32,967 nucleotides of DNA from JAIBAI01 sp044238875 (GTDB taxonomy: Bacteria; Bacteroidota; Bacteroidia; M30B66), in contig JBIICM010000007.1 of NCBI GenBank assembly GCA_044238875.1, positions 1-32,967 on the forward strand, in the 5' to 3' direction. Below are positions 7,773 to 15,178 of this stretch, in pieces. The notes under the pieces were generated by a model that was not told the DNA's origin, ran no database searches, and was given only the letters and a program-made list of their open reading frames with translations. Position 1 is the first letter of the stretch; each line of letters opens with the position of its first letter. The position numbers and the translations under genes are program-made.

Positions 7773-8231
7773 TTAACTGTTGAGTTCCCTTTTGAAATAT
7801 TTCATGGGTACCCACAACATACCAAAGCATTCACCATGCTCTTTGCCCAGGTGTTTATGATGCATCTTATGAGCCCTTCGAATAGCTCTGAAATAGGCTG
7901 AATCGGAATTCCTGAAAAACTTAAGCCGCTGGTGAATAAATACATCATGCACAAAGAAATAGGTAGTACCGTATAAGGAAATGCCTATGGCAATGGATGA
8001 AGCCCACCAGGCACCTGTAAAAAAGTTGACTGCGAAAAGTATGAGGGCAGGAGTGGCAAAGACAAGGAAAAACCCATCATTCCTTTCAATAAATGAATGA
8101 TGGTTCTCTTTCTGGTGGTGGTCACGATGCCAGCTCCACAAGAAACCATGCATAACATATTTATGAGTAAACCAGGCCACCGATTCCATCGCGAAAAAGG
8201 TGATTACGGTGAGGATAATTGCTGCTCCCAT
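7773..8231 (-). CDS. crtZ: Beta-carotene hydroxylase, CrtZ type
   Basis: CrtZ is a di-iron membrane enzyme that adds 3-hydroxyl groups to beta-ionone rings, giving zeaxanthin. The 152-residue protein, starting MGAAIILTV at the ATG at 8231, has all histidine clusters: H23-x4-H28, H35-xx-HH39, H95-x4-H100 and H121-xx-HH125. Membrane segments lie near 1-20 and 55-95. The open frame continues upstream to 8288, but the internal ATG gives the usual hydrophobic start. Its first 28 bases overlap the end of idi, so translation is likely coupled. Since the adjacent lycopene cyclase is broken, its substrate would have to come from a cyclase encoded elsewhere. Confidence 0.93.
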   Translation of the reverse strand: MGAAIILTVITFFAMESVAWFTHKYVMHGFLWSWHRDHHQKENHHSFIERNDGFFLVFATPALILFAVNFFTGAWWASSIAIGISLYGTTYFFVHDVFIHQRLKFFRNSDSAYFRAIRRAHKMHHKHLGKEHGECFGMLWVPMKYFKRELNS

Positions 8232-8758
8232 TTTGCAAAATTCTGAATAAATTCTTTTTGAACACGTTTGTAAGCGATGCGAAACCATGCCGTAAATGAT
8301 TCAGGCTGATGCATGATTTCATGATCGAGTTTTTCGAAGGTTATATGTCGCCAGTTTTTTACTTCATCCGGATTTATTACCGGTAAACTGTCTGAAATCC
8401 CGGCAAAAACATGGTCGTACTCATGCTCTGTAAGTCCGTGATCGAGCGGTGCCTTGTAGATAAAACTATATAGCGGCAACAATTTACATTGTATGCCCAT
8501 TTCTTCCTGTAAACGATTTAAGGCCGCCTCCATGGTTTCCTGCCCCGGCTCCGGATGACTGCAGCAGGTATTAGTCCACAACCCTCCGGAATGGTATTTG
8601 TGATCGGCTCGTTGTTGCAGCAGCCAATCTCCTTTGCCGGTGAAAATAAACACTGAAAATGCCCTGTGCAGATCGGCTGTTCGATGTGCTTGCATTTTTT
8701 CAAGCTTGCCAACCGGATTGTCAGCCGTATCAACCAGAATAACATCCTTGCTTTCCAT
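8204..8758 (-). CDS. idi: Isopentenyl-diphosphate delta-isomerase, type I
   Basis: Idi interconverts IPP and DMAPP, supplying the allylic starter for carotenoid chains. The protein starting at the ATG at 8758 is 184 residues long and has the Nudix-like fold with the catalytic cysteine in TNTCCSHP (C65/C66), the acidic EHEYDHVF segment (E111/E113), conserved HRAFSVFIF, and the helix EAALNRLQEEMG. The start is chosen because it sits one base after the stop of the upstream gene and directly before the conserved VDTADNPVG; the open frame to 8797 would overlap that gene. It lies in the carotenoid operon and overlaps crtZ by 28 bases. Confidence 0.94.
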   Translation of the reverse strand: MESKDVILVDTADNPVGKLEKMQAHRTADLHRAFSVFIFTGKGDWLLQQRADHKYHSGGLWTNTCCSHPEPGQETMEAALNRLQEEMGIQCKLLPLYSFIYKAPLDHGLTEHEYDHVFAGISDSLPVINPDEVKNWRHITFEKLDHEIMHQPESFTAWFRIAYKRVQKEFIQNFAKWEQQLSSP

Positions 8759-8759
8759 T

Positions 8760-9278
8760 TCAGGGTATAAGTTTTCTGATGGCGGCTTTCTCGGCATTTG
8801 TTACACAGGAAATATGAAGCATATTTTCCGCAATGAAACGCATTAGATCCTTGTTACCTGTTTTTTCTTCCAGATAACGCATCAGAACTTTTCTGTCACC
8901 TTCAATCTGCGAAGAATAGCCCAGAAAGACCGGGCAGTTACATTGCACCATCAGTCTGAGAAGTCTGGGTTCAGGCTGTGCTCCGGATTCACGGATGGCT
9001 TCCTCTATCAGACTTTTGCCTTCATTGAATCTTTTGAGTTTATCGCCAGGCCATATAGCAAATGATGCGCTGCTTGCCTTTAGCAGACCCAGGTAAGCCT
9101 TTCCGGTATAGGTTTTTGCTTGTTTTAAGGATGCAATGCTATAATTTAACTTTCCCTCACTTTTGATAATCCCACCCAAATCGGCCTTTACAGCTGAAAT
9201 TGCTGTTTCTTCGTTATTGGAAGCATCAGAACCGGAAATGCTGTTGATCAGCAAAATCATTGAAAGCAACAGGTACAT
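8760..9278 (-). CDS. Exported protein of unknown function in the carotenoid operon
   Basis: This 172-residue protein sits between crtB (2 bases upstream) and idi (1 base downstream), so it is co-transcribed with the carotenoid genes. The first 20 residues are hydrophobic (MYLLLSMILLINSISGSDA) and look like a short signal peptide, though without a clear basic n-region. The rest is mostly helical. The recognisable core is KLKRFNEGKSLIEEAI followed by PRLLRLMVQCNCPVFLGY, which I recall from uncharacterised Bacteroidota proteins found near carotenoid genes; that memory is not a database result. No enzymatic motif is visible. A periplasmic or membrane-associated role in carotenoid handling is possible but only inferred from position. 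Confidence 0.8.
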   Translation of the reverse strand: MYLLLSMILLINSISGSDASNNEETAISAVKADLGGIIKSEGKLNYSIASLKQAKTYTGKAYLGLLKASSASFAIWPGDKLKRFNEGKSLIEEAIRESGAQPEPRLLRLMVQCNCPVFLGYSSQIEGDRKVLMRYLEEKTGNKDLMRFIAENMLHISCVTNAEKAAIRKLIP

Positions 9279-9280
9279 GA

Positions 9281-10126
9281 TTAAATCATATTAACGCGAT
9301 ACCTGACCCACGATTGGGCAAGAATACTAAGTTTTACAATGCCGGGTACGCGTATCCTTCGGTTCATAATTTCAGAAGGATGGGTTTTTTTGAGGCGTTT
9401 TAAAAGGCTATGATAGTAAACATACGCTACGTAAACAGCCAGTTTGGCGCTGCCCGGCAGCTTCAATATACCTTTGCGGGCTTCCATAAAATCAGCTTCA
9501 ATTTCGGCAATGATTTTTTCTTTGTCAGCTTGTGTGAACCGGTCAAGGTTAACATCCGGAAAATAACGTCTGTTTAGTTTTTCATAATCGTTTTTTATAT
9601 CCCGCAAGAAATTCACCTTTTGAAATGCTGAACCCAGCTTCATGGCAGGTTCTTTAAGCTGCTCATACTGTTTGTTATCACCACCGGTAAATACCCGCAA
9701 ACACATCAGGCCCACCACATCAGCAGAACCATATATGTAATCAACGTACTCATTTGAATTGTATGACATTTTTTCGAGGTCAGTACGCATACTTTTCAGA
9801 AAAGCTTCGATCAGATCCATACCAATATTGTATTTCCTGACAGTCATCTGAAAACTGTTGATTACCGGATTGGTGCTGATGCCCTCGCGCAGTGCGGTGT
9901 TCAGCTCCTCGGTGAAGCGGTCGAGCAGTAAAGTTTTGTTAAACGTATGAAATGAGTCAACAATTTCATCGGCCACCCTTACAAACCCATAAATGCTGTA
10001 AATCCCCTCACGGAATTCAGGTGTAAGCAGACTTACTGCCAGTGAAAATGAAGAACTGTAGGATTTGGTGAATACCTTGCTGCAATGAATGGAAACAGCA
10101 TGATAATGGTTGACTTCGGCGTTCAT
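9281..10126 (-). CDS. crtB: Phytoene synthase
   Basis: CrtB condenses two geranylgeranyl diphosphates head to head into phytoene, the first committed carotenoid step. The 281-residue protein has the squalene/phytoene synthase fold with both aspartate-rich motifs: D53-EIV-D57 and D176-IKN-D180, the latter within NFLRDIKNDYEKLNRRYFP. SSSFSLA near residue 24 is also typical. Length is normal for the family. It starts 6 bases after the crtI stop and ends 2 bases before the next gene. Confidence 0.95.
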   Translation of the reverse strand: MNAEVNHYHAVSIHCSKVFTKSYSSSFSLAVSLLTPEFREGIYSIYGFVRVADEIVDSFHTFNKTLLLDRFTEELNTALREGISTNPVINSFQMTVRKYNIGMDLIEAFLKSMRTDLEKMSYNSNEYVDYIYGSADVVGLMCLRVFTGGDNKQYEQLKEPAMKLGSAFQKVNFLRDIKNDYEKLNRRYFPDVNLDRFTQADKEKIIAEIEADFMEARKGILKLPGSAKLAVYVAYVYYHSLLKRLKKTHPSEIMNRRIRVPGIVKLSILAQSWVRYRVNMI

Positions 10127-10132
10127 GTTGGT

Positions 10133-11587
10133 TTATACGGCTATAACTTGTTCGGCGGCAATTTTGCCGGAGATCAGTGATGGAGGCACCCCCGGTCCCG
10201 GCACAGTTAATTGACCTGTAAAGAAAAGGTTTTTTACCTTCTTACTCCTCACCCCTGGCCGTAAAAATGAAGTTTGCATCAGGGTATTGGCCAATCCGTA
10301 AGCATTGCCTTTATAAGAATGATAATCTTCTATGAAATCATTAATACAGTATGATTTTTTTACTTCGATCTGATCGTTGATTTTATTGCCTGTAATTTGC
10401 TCCAGCCTTGAGATAATCATTTGAAAATACTTTTCACGCAGGTCGGGTGTATCTTCGATTCCCGGAGCGAGCGGAATCAGTAGGGTCAGGTTTTCCTTTC
10501 CGACGGGAGCAACAGCTGTATCACTCATGGATGAGCAGCTCGCATAGAAAAGCGGTTTTTCAGGCCACTCGGGATGATCATAAATGGATGCAGCATGTGG
10601 ATCAAACTCCTCGTCAAAGAAAAGTGTATGATGCTGCATATTTTGCAATTTTTTACTAACGCCTACAAAAAAGAGCAGGGCAGAGGGTGCAAAAACACGT
10701 TTATCCCAGTAGCTTTCAGAATAAACACGCTCTTCCTTCCTTAATAATTTTTCGGTGTGATGGTAATCAGCTCCACTCACCACAAAATCAGTGTCGATCA
10801 GTTGACCGTTCACTTCAATTTTATCTACACCTCCCTTAGCGGTAATTATTTTACTTACCGGAGCATTGGTTTCAATGTGCACACCAAGATCCTGAGCCAG
10901 TTTAACCATACCCTCCACAACGCTGTACATTCCGCCATCAGGGTACCAGGTGCCAAGGCCAAGGTCGGCATAATTCATAAAATTGTAGAATGCCGGAATA
11001 TCACCCGGTTTGGCACCCAGAAAAAGAACCGGAAACTCCAGTAGTTTTACCAGATAGGGATGTTTGAAGTTTCTTCTTACAAGCTTGCGTATAGAGTGGG
11101 TAAACAGGTTCAAATGCCTGATTGTGTCGACACTGACCAACTCCAGGGGCGAAAGCCCCGGCTTATAAACCATATCACCCACCGCTATTTTGTAGGTTTT
11201 GGCAGCAAGTTTCATGAACTTTCTCAGCTTCAGTCCGCTGCCCGGCTCAAGACTTTCAAAGAGCGCTTCCTGCCCTGCAGGATCAGTTGGTAAATCAATA
11301 AATTTTCCACCGCTGTAATAAATACGGTACGATGGGTCAAGGCGACTGAGGCCATAATAATCTGAAGGTTTCTTCCCGAAATCAGCGAAGAATTTTTCAA
11401 ACACATCAGGCATCCAGTACCATGTTGGACCTATGTCGAAGGTGAATCCCCCCTCAATGTACTGCCTGGCACGTCCCCCGGGAGTGCTGTTCTTTTCAAA
11501 CACAGTTACTTGATAGCCGGCTTTGGCAAGGTAACATGCGGAGGCAAGTGATGAAAAGCCTGAACCGATTACTGATACTTTCTTCAT
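10133..11587 (-). CDS. crtI: Phytoene desaturase (CrtI type)
   Basis: CrtI introduces double bonds into phytoene, normally four, giving lycopene, with FAD at the membrane. The 484-residue protein has the N-terminal dinucleotide-binding GSGFSSLASA at 8-17 followed by FEKNSTPGGRA, and the C-terminal bacterial phytoene desaturase signature FFTGQLTVPGPGVPPSLISG. Family-typical WYWMPDVF and YADLGLGTWYPDGGM are present. It begins 3 bases after the stop of the MerR regulator, so regulator and enzyme share a transcript. The number of desaturation steps cannot be fixed from sequence. Confidence 0.95.
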   Translation of the reverse strand: MKKVSVIGSGFSSLASACYLAKAGYQVTVFEKNSTPGGRARQYIEGGFTFDIGPTWYWMPDVFEKFFADFGKKPSDYYGLSRLDPSYRIYYSGGKFIDLPTDPAGQEALFESLEPGSGLKLRKFMKLAAKTYKIAVGDMVYKPGLSPLELVSVDTIRHLNLFTHSIRKLVRRNFKHPYLVKLLEFPVLFLGAKPGDIPAFYNFMNYADLGLGTWYPDGGMYSVVEGMVKLAQDLGVHIETNAPVSKIITAKGGVDKIEVNGQLIDTDFVVSGADYHHTEKLLRKEERVYSESYWDKRVFAPSALLFFVGVSKKLQNMQHHTLFFDEEFDPHAASIYDHPEWPEKPLFYASCSSMSDTAVAPVGKENLTLLIPLAPGIEDTPDLREKYFQMIISRLEQITGNKINDQIEVKKSYCINDFIEDYHSYKGNAYGLANTLMQTSFLRPGVRSKKVKNLFFTGQLTVPGPGVPPSLISGKIAAEQVIAV

Positions 11588-11590
11588 GGC

Positions 11591-12508
11591 TCAGTTGTTT
11601 TCTGCAAAGAGTTTAGTTACGAGCTCTGCCGGATTATTGAAGACTGCGATGTGATTGCTCATTTCCGGCAAATTTAGGGTTGAAAGGTGATTGCCTGTTA
11701 TCCATAATTGATCCCCATAATTAAGAATTTTATTCGAGAAATCAACAATGTATGCTTCAGCTGTATCTTTTTGAGGGAAAATTGTCCACCAGCTGATATA
11801 AATAATCTTGCCCTTCAGTGCATTACGAATACTGACCAGATCAGAAGTTTCAACACTCTGACCCAGATAAATGGTATTTTTCCCTTTGGAGGCCAGTAAG
11901 TAATACAAAAACAGCGGACCCAGCTCGTGCATTTCATTGGGGGGTAAAAAAAGAACCCTTATCCAGGGGTCGTTCTGCTCGGTAGCGGCTTTTGAGATTT
12001 TTTCAATCTCCGAGTATAATTTCTGGCGGATCAGGTTTGAGATAAAGTGTTCATGAGCCGGACAGATTGCACCCGCCTGCCAAAGCTTTCCCAGTTCAAT
12101 CATCAGCGGTATGAGCACCTTTTTGTACAAATCTTCAAAGCCCATTGTTGCAGATAGCTTGGCATATGTTCTTTCAAAGCCAAACCTGTCGAATTCAAGC
12201 ATGGCCAGTTTGAAGCCGTTGATACCCGGTAAAATATCGTCATCGGGTTGGTGCAATTCACAAATCCGGTTTTCCATTTCCTTGTCAGACAACAAGGCCA
12301 GCCGTGAAATTTTTTCACCCTGTTTCTGCAAGGCTGCAATATTGAGCAGCTTGCGTAAATCGCTATTGGTGTAGCGTCTGAGATTGGTGTCAGTTCTATC
12401 CGGACTAAGCAGGTTGTATCGTCTTTCCCAGATTCGGATGGTATGGGCACTGATACCTGTAAGATTTTCAAGGTCGCTGATGGTAAAAACAGACTTTATA
12501 TGGCTCAA
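11591..12508 (-). CDS. MerR-family regulator with B12-binding domain (CarH-like photoreceptor)
   Basis: This 305-residue protein has an N-terminal MerR helix-turn-helix (residues 9-60: ISDLENLTGISAHTIRIWERR then LRRYTNSDLRKLL). A linker of helical bundle B12-binding type leads into a C-terminal cobalamin-binding Rossmann domain. W143-x9-E153-H154 matches the spacing of CarH W131, E141 and H142, which cap adenosylcobalamin, and E192-M-H194-E-L-G197 is the ExHxxG motif whose histidine ligates cobalt. By analogy it would bind DNA in the dark as an AdoCbl tetramer and release it in light, derepressing carotenoid synthesis. The start codon is TTG at 12508; no in-frame ATG lies just upstream. It is first in the operon, so it probably regulates itself. 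Confidence 0.92.
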   Translation of the reverse strand: MSHIKSVFTISDLENLTGISAHTIRIWERRYNLLSPDRTDTNLRRYTNSDLRKLLNIAALQKQGEKISRLALLSDKEMENRICELHQPDDDILPGINGFKLAMLEFDRFGFERTYAKLSATMGFEDLYKKVLIPLMIELGKLWQAGAICPAHEHFISNLIRQKLYSEIEKISKAATEQNDPWIRVLFLPPNEMHELGPLFLYYLLASKGKNTIYLGQSVETSDLVSIRNALKGKIIYISWWTIFPQKDTAEAYIVDFSNKILNYGDQLWITGNHLSTLNLPEMSNHIAVFNNPAELVTKLFAENN

Positions 12509-12558
12509 AATCGTATATTGAAGGTGAGAAAGCCTAATAAACCTCAGTAAAACAAAAA

Positions 12559-12590
12559 TGTTCAGAACAAAAGGTGAAAACTGTCAGAAC
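12559..12590 (-). promoter_or_regulatory. Candidate operator of the carotenoid operon
   Basis: The 75-base gap before the regulator holds a perfect 11-base inverted repeat, TGTTCAGAACA (12559-12569), about 50 bases before the TTG start. On the minus strand GTTCTGA occurs twice, starting at 12590 and 12568, 22 bases apart (two helical turns). CarH proteins are known to bind 11-bp-spaced direct repeats, so the spacing fits, but the bases do not match the Thermus motif. A possible TTG-N18-TA promoter overlaps the palindrome; its -7 box is poor. Confidence 0.4.
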
Positions 12591-13279
12591 TTCCCGCTAG
12601 CGGCCGGTTTGCGGCGTACTACCCCCACAGCTCTGATTTTTTTCCATCTGCGGGGAATCTTCGACTTCCTTTTTCTAAAAGCCTGAACCTGATATTTCCA
12701 GCCATTGCTGATGGCCATTTTGCGGAAGAAGAATGTTGGCTCCTCGTTTTTTGCCGGAAATGGGAAAACAATCAGACTGAGCATTTCTGTAATGCCGGTT
12801 CTGTAGCCAAAATATTCAAAATCGGCAATGGCAAAGGTGTAAAGGTCTTTTTTTAGATTAATTTTCGTTTCAATTTCAATAGAATCAGCTGATATGCGCG
12901 TTATTCGGCCTCTTCGTGGAGTGGAGCTGGTATCGCCTTTCAGTTTAAAAACTATACCGCGGTCTTCATTAAAAATTCGGTACCGCTTTTTGTCAGGATG
13001 GTAAATGCGCAATTGAAGGGCCGGACTTTTTTTTCCACCCGGCTTGTCGAGTGGTTCTTCCAGCAAAAAGCCATAGGTAGCCGAAAAGCTGATTTCATAA
13101 ATACCGGTATCATCAGGATCGGCAGAGCGAAAAACAATCAGACTGTCATCTGCTTGCAGTATGTAACAATAAATCACCTGCTGATTTTGTCGCATGAAAA
13201 TCTGATCCTGCGCCAAAAGAACGGATCCCTGAAGTGCAGCGCACAGCAAAAAAATAATGATGCGGAACACAGTCTGCAT
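12584..13279 (-). CDS. Secreted protein of unknown function
   Basis: This 231-residue protein has a clear signal peptide (MQTVFRIIIFLLCAALQGSVLLAQ, cleavage probably after LLA or LAQ). Two similar stretches in the mature part (LQADDSLIVFR and ITRISADSIEIET) suggest short beta-rich repeats of the kind found in small Bacteroidota envelope proteins. A hydrophobic segment (ITEMLSLIVFPF, about 162-173) precedes a strongly basic C terminus rich in R and K (about 185-231). It is not recognised as a named family. It ends 75 bases before the carotenoid regulator and may be transcribed separately. Confidence 0.7.
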   Translation of the reverse strand: MQTVFRIIIFLLCAALQGSVLLAQDQIFMRQNQQVIYCYILQADDSLIVFRSADPDDTGIYEISFSATYGFLLEEPLDKPGGKKSPALQLRIYHPDKKRYRIFNEDRGIVFKLKGDTSSTPRRGRITRISADSIEIETKINLKKDLYTFAIADFEYFGYRTGITEMLSLIVFPFPAKNEEPTFFFRKMAISNGWKYQVQAFRKRKSKIPRRWKKIRAVGVVRRKPAASGKF

Positions 13280-13452
13280 AAGGCAAAATTAGCCGAAAAT
13301 TTTCTTACAGGCTATTGCAGTTTTTAAGGGTTGGTAAAACCGGATGTTTAAAATTGCAAATTAATATAATCTATTTTTCGTTTTTTAGAAGCCACCAATA
13401 AACAGTATTGGGGGGTAGTATATTTACAGTTCTGTCGCATATGTTTTTTAAT

Positions 13453-14124
13453 TCATTGACTTGAATTGTTTTTTTTCTTCCGGGTTTTCACATAGCTAAA
13501 TCCCACCGTTAAATCAATTGTATTAAAACGCTGGCTGACGGCCGGAATACCCGGATAGGCTTTATTGCGGAATTGCCCCCAGCCTAAATTAATACCAGAG
13601 ATGATTTGTAATGATTTGTTCCGAAAAAAAGTATAGCCAATGCCTGCTCTGCCTGAAAATCCCTTTCTGTTGATGCCTGTTGGTTCATGGTTGATATACT
13701 TTGATTGACCACCCTGCAGGTTTAAGATGATTGGCCAGTTTTTAAAGGGAAGCAGCTGCAGCTGAAAATGATTGTTGGAAATACTGATTCCTTTATCAGG
13801 CGCATATAGATCATAGGGCTCAATTAAGTACCCATTCAGATTTATACCAAGTCTGATTCGTTTAATTGGCGAAATTCCGGCATAAAACCCCAGTGTGAAA
13901 CGTGCGTTTCTTTTTGCTGCCGAATTATTTTCAGCCATTGAAAGCCAGGCTGAGCCCAACTCAGTACCGGCATAAAAAATCTCTTTTGTGCTGATTTCCT
14001 GAGCCTTTAAATTAAAATATGCGCCTTGCCCCAATTGCGAAACCATGAAGGCCAATATGGGTTGCAATAACCTGTCCGACCATGAAAATCGCTTTTTATT
14101 CGGTGTCATGCTTATTTGCAGCAT
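13453..14124 (-). CDS. Probable outer membrane beta-barrel protein
   Basis: This protein is 223 residues from the ATG at 14124, or 218 from a second ATG at 14109. The mature region alternates hydrophobic and polar residues with glycine and aromatic residues, as in 8- to 10-strand barrels: ARFTLGFYAGISPIKRIRLGINL, GFSGRAGIGYTFF, LQIISGINLGWG and IDLTVGFSYVK. The N terminus has basic residues and a weak hydrophobic stretch that could be a signal peptide. Its start overlaps the end of the phosphoribosyltransferase gene by 14-29 bases, so it may be coupled to it. No close family is recognised; a lineage-restricted envelope protein is the likeliest reading. Confidence 0.65.
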   Translation of the reverse strand: MLQISMTPNKKRFSWSDRLLQPILAFMVSQLGQGAYFNLKAQEISTKEIFYAGTELGSAWLSMAENNSAAKRNARFTLGFYAGISPIKRIRLGINLNGYLIEPYDLYAPDKGISISNNHFQLQLLPFKNWPIILNLQGGQSKYINHEPTGINRKGFSGRAGIGYTFFRNKSLQIISGINLGWGQFRNKAYPGIPAVSQRFNTIDLTVGFSYVKTRKKKNNSSQ

Positions 14125-14758
14125 TGAATTGTGCTGATTCTTCTTTCCATTTCCCTAGAAAGTAAATGACCTGATCATCGGTTACTTCAGAAAAATCATA
14201 ATAAAACTGACCTATTGCCATAAATTCATTTTCAACACACAAACAAATTACTTCGTCAGCGATTCCCTTTAGTTTCTTTAAAGCCACTGTAGATGCTACG
14301 GGCACTGCGACCACTATTTTTTTGGGGTGATGATTTCGCACAAGTTCAACAGATGAGAGCATTGTATTACCGGTGGCCAAACCATCATCAACAATAATTA
14401 CTGTTTTGCCCTCCAGTTCAATGGGCGAACGATTTCCTGAAAATTTCAAGTGTCTTTCCTTCAGGAATTGACGTATTCTTTCAGTTTCTCCCTTGATATA
14501 GGCATCACTTACCTTAAACCGGGGGTCAATAATGCAGCCTTCGAGGCTTACCGAACCAACAGCCAGTTCATTATTTTCAGGATGCCCTATTTTCTTGGTA
14601 AGTAAAATGTCAAGCGGAAGGTGCAGGTCTTTTGCAATATGGTAACCCATGGGTACCGCTCCGCGCGGCACGGCAAGCACTACGGCGTTTTTGTCGGCAT
14701 ATTTCCTGAGTTGAGGTATCAATTGTGAGGCCGCATTAATACGGTTTTCAAACATCAT
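14096..14758 (-). CDS. Phosphoribosyltransferase-fold protein (COG1926 type)
   Basis: This 220-residue protein has the type I PRTase signature VIIVDDGLATGNT at 120-132 that binds PRPP, and an N-terminal VLAVPRGAVPMG segment typical of the COG1926 group of predicted phosphoribosyltransferases. The substrate of that group is not established. In many bacteria these genes lie next to, or are fused with, a dienelactone-hydrolase-like alpha/beta-hydrolase; here only a remnant of such a gene precedes it with an ATGA overlap. Two adjacent ATG codons (14758 and 14755) could start it. Confidence 0.87.
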   Translation of the reverse strand: MMFENRINAASQLIPQLRKYADKNAVVLAVPRGAVPMGYHIAKDLHLPLDILLTKKIGHPENNELAVGSVSLEGCIIDPRFKVSDAYIKGETERIRQFLKERHLKFSGNRSPIELEGKTVIIVDDGLATGNTMLSSVELVRNHHPKKIVVAVPVASTVALKKLKGIADEVICLCVENEFMAIGQFYYDFSEVTDDQVIYFLGKWKEESAQFNAANKHDTE

Positions 14759-14952
14759 GGCGGGGCTGTTTTAATGGTTTTATACGAACAAGAAATGCTT
14801 CGTAAATCAGTCTTTAGCAAGCGGCTAAACCGGCTGCTGCCACTGCCGTGTGAAAAAATCACAGCGCCCCTCGCACCCTCTGGCACCGTGAGATTACCTG
14901 GCAGCTGAATGCCATTGGTGTGGCTAATAAATGTAATACCATTAGATTTCAT
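14755..14952 (-). pseudogene. Remnant of an alpha/beta-hydrolase (dienelactone hydrolase-like)
   Basis: The 65-residue frame begins like the hydrolases that accompany COG1926 phosphoribosyltransferases: a short beta lead, LPGNLTVPEGARGAVIFSHGSGSSRFS, which holds the oxyanion-side HGSGSSR motif. Similarity then stops, and about 20 unrelated-looking residues lead to a TGA that overlaps the phosphoribosyltransferase ATG. A full hydrolase is about 200 residues or more, so the nucleophile, acid and histidine regions are gone. The likeliest reading is an internal deletion that kept the 5' end and the coupling site. It might still be translated as a leader that couples translation of the next gene. 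Confidence 0.65.
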
Positions 14953-15036
14953 TTTCGGGTTATTATTTTAGAATTAAAACAGATTAAAATTATGTATGGT
15001 CTTTAAAAATTAAACTGATTATTTTCATTTGAAATA

Positions 15037-15050
15037 ATGATTTTTGTCAT
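15037..15050. promoter_or_regulatory. Inverted repeat ATGA-N6-TCAT, possible CRP/FNR-type site
   Basis: ATGATTTTTGTCAT lies in the AT-rich gap upstream of the hydrolase remnant and phosphoribosyltransferase. TGA-N6-TCA is the half-site layout of CRP/FNR-family sites, and a weak -7-like TAATTTTA (14992-14985) follows about 45 bases downstream on the minus strand. Short palindromes are common in AT-rich DNA, so this is only a candidate. Apart from this, the 226-base gap 14953-15178 shows nothing recognisable. Confidence 0.25.
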
Positions 15051-15178
15051 AAACTCTTTTATGGAAGTTCAGAAGTAGAAAACATCATCACAACAAATGA
15101 TGATCTTTATTAATAAATAGCAGCTGACAAAAAAGTAGAAAATTCAGCCTCCGGAAGCCGCAGTCTCTAAAGCCCGTC

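Noticed and set aside
13284..13291. TAATTTTG -7-like box before the secreted unknown protein
   Set aside because: It lies only four bases from the ATG and has no TTG at -33; a leaderless mRNA is possible but unsupported.
13395..13411. CCAATA/TATTGG hairpin between two envelope genes
   Set aside because: No T-run follows on either strand, so it is not a standard terminator, and the stem is short.
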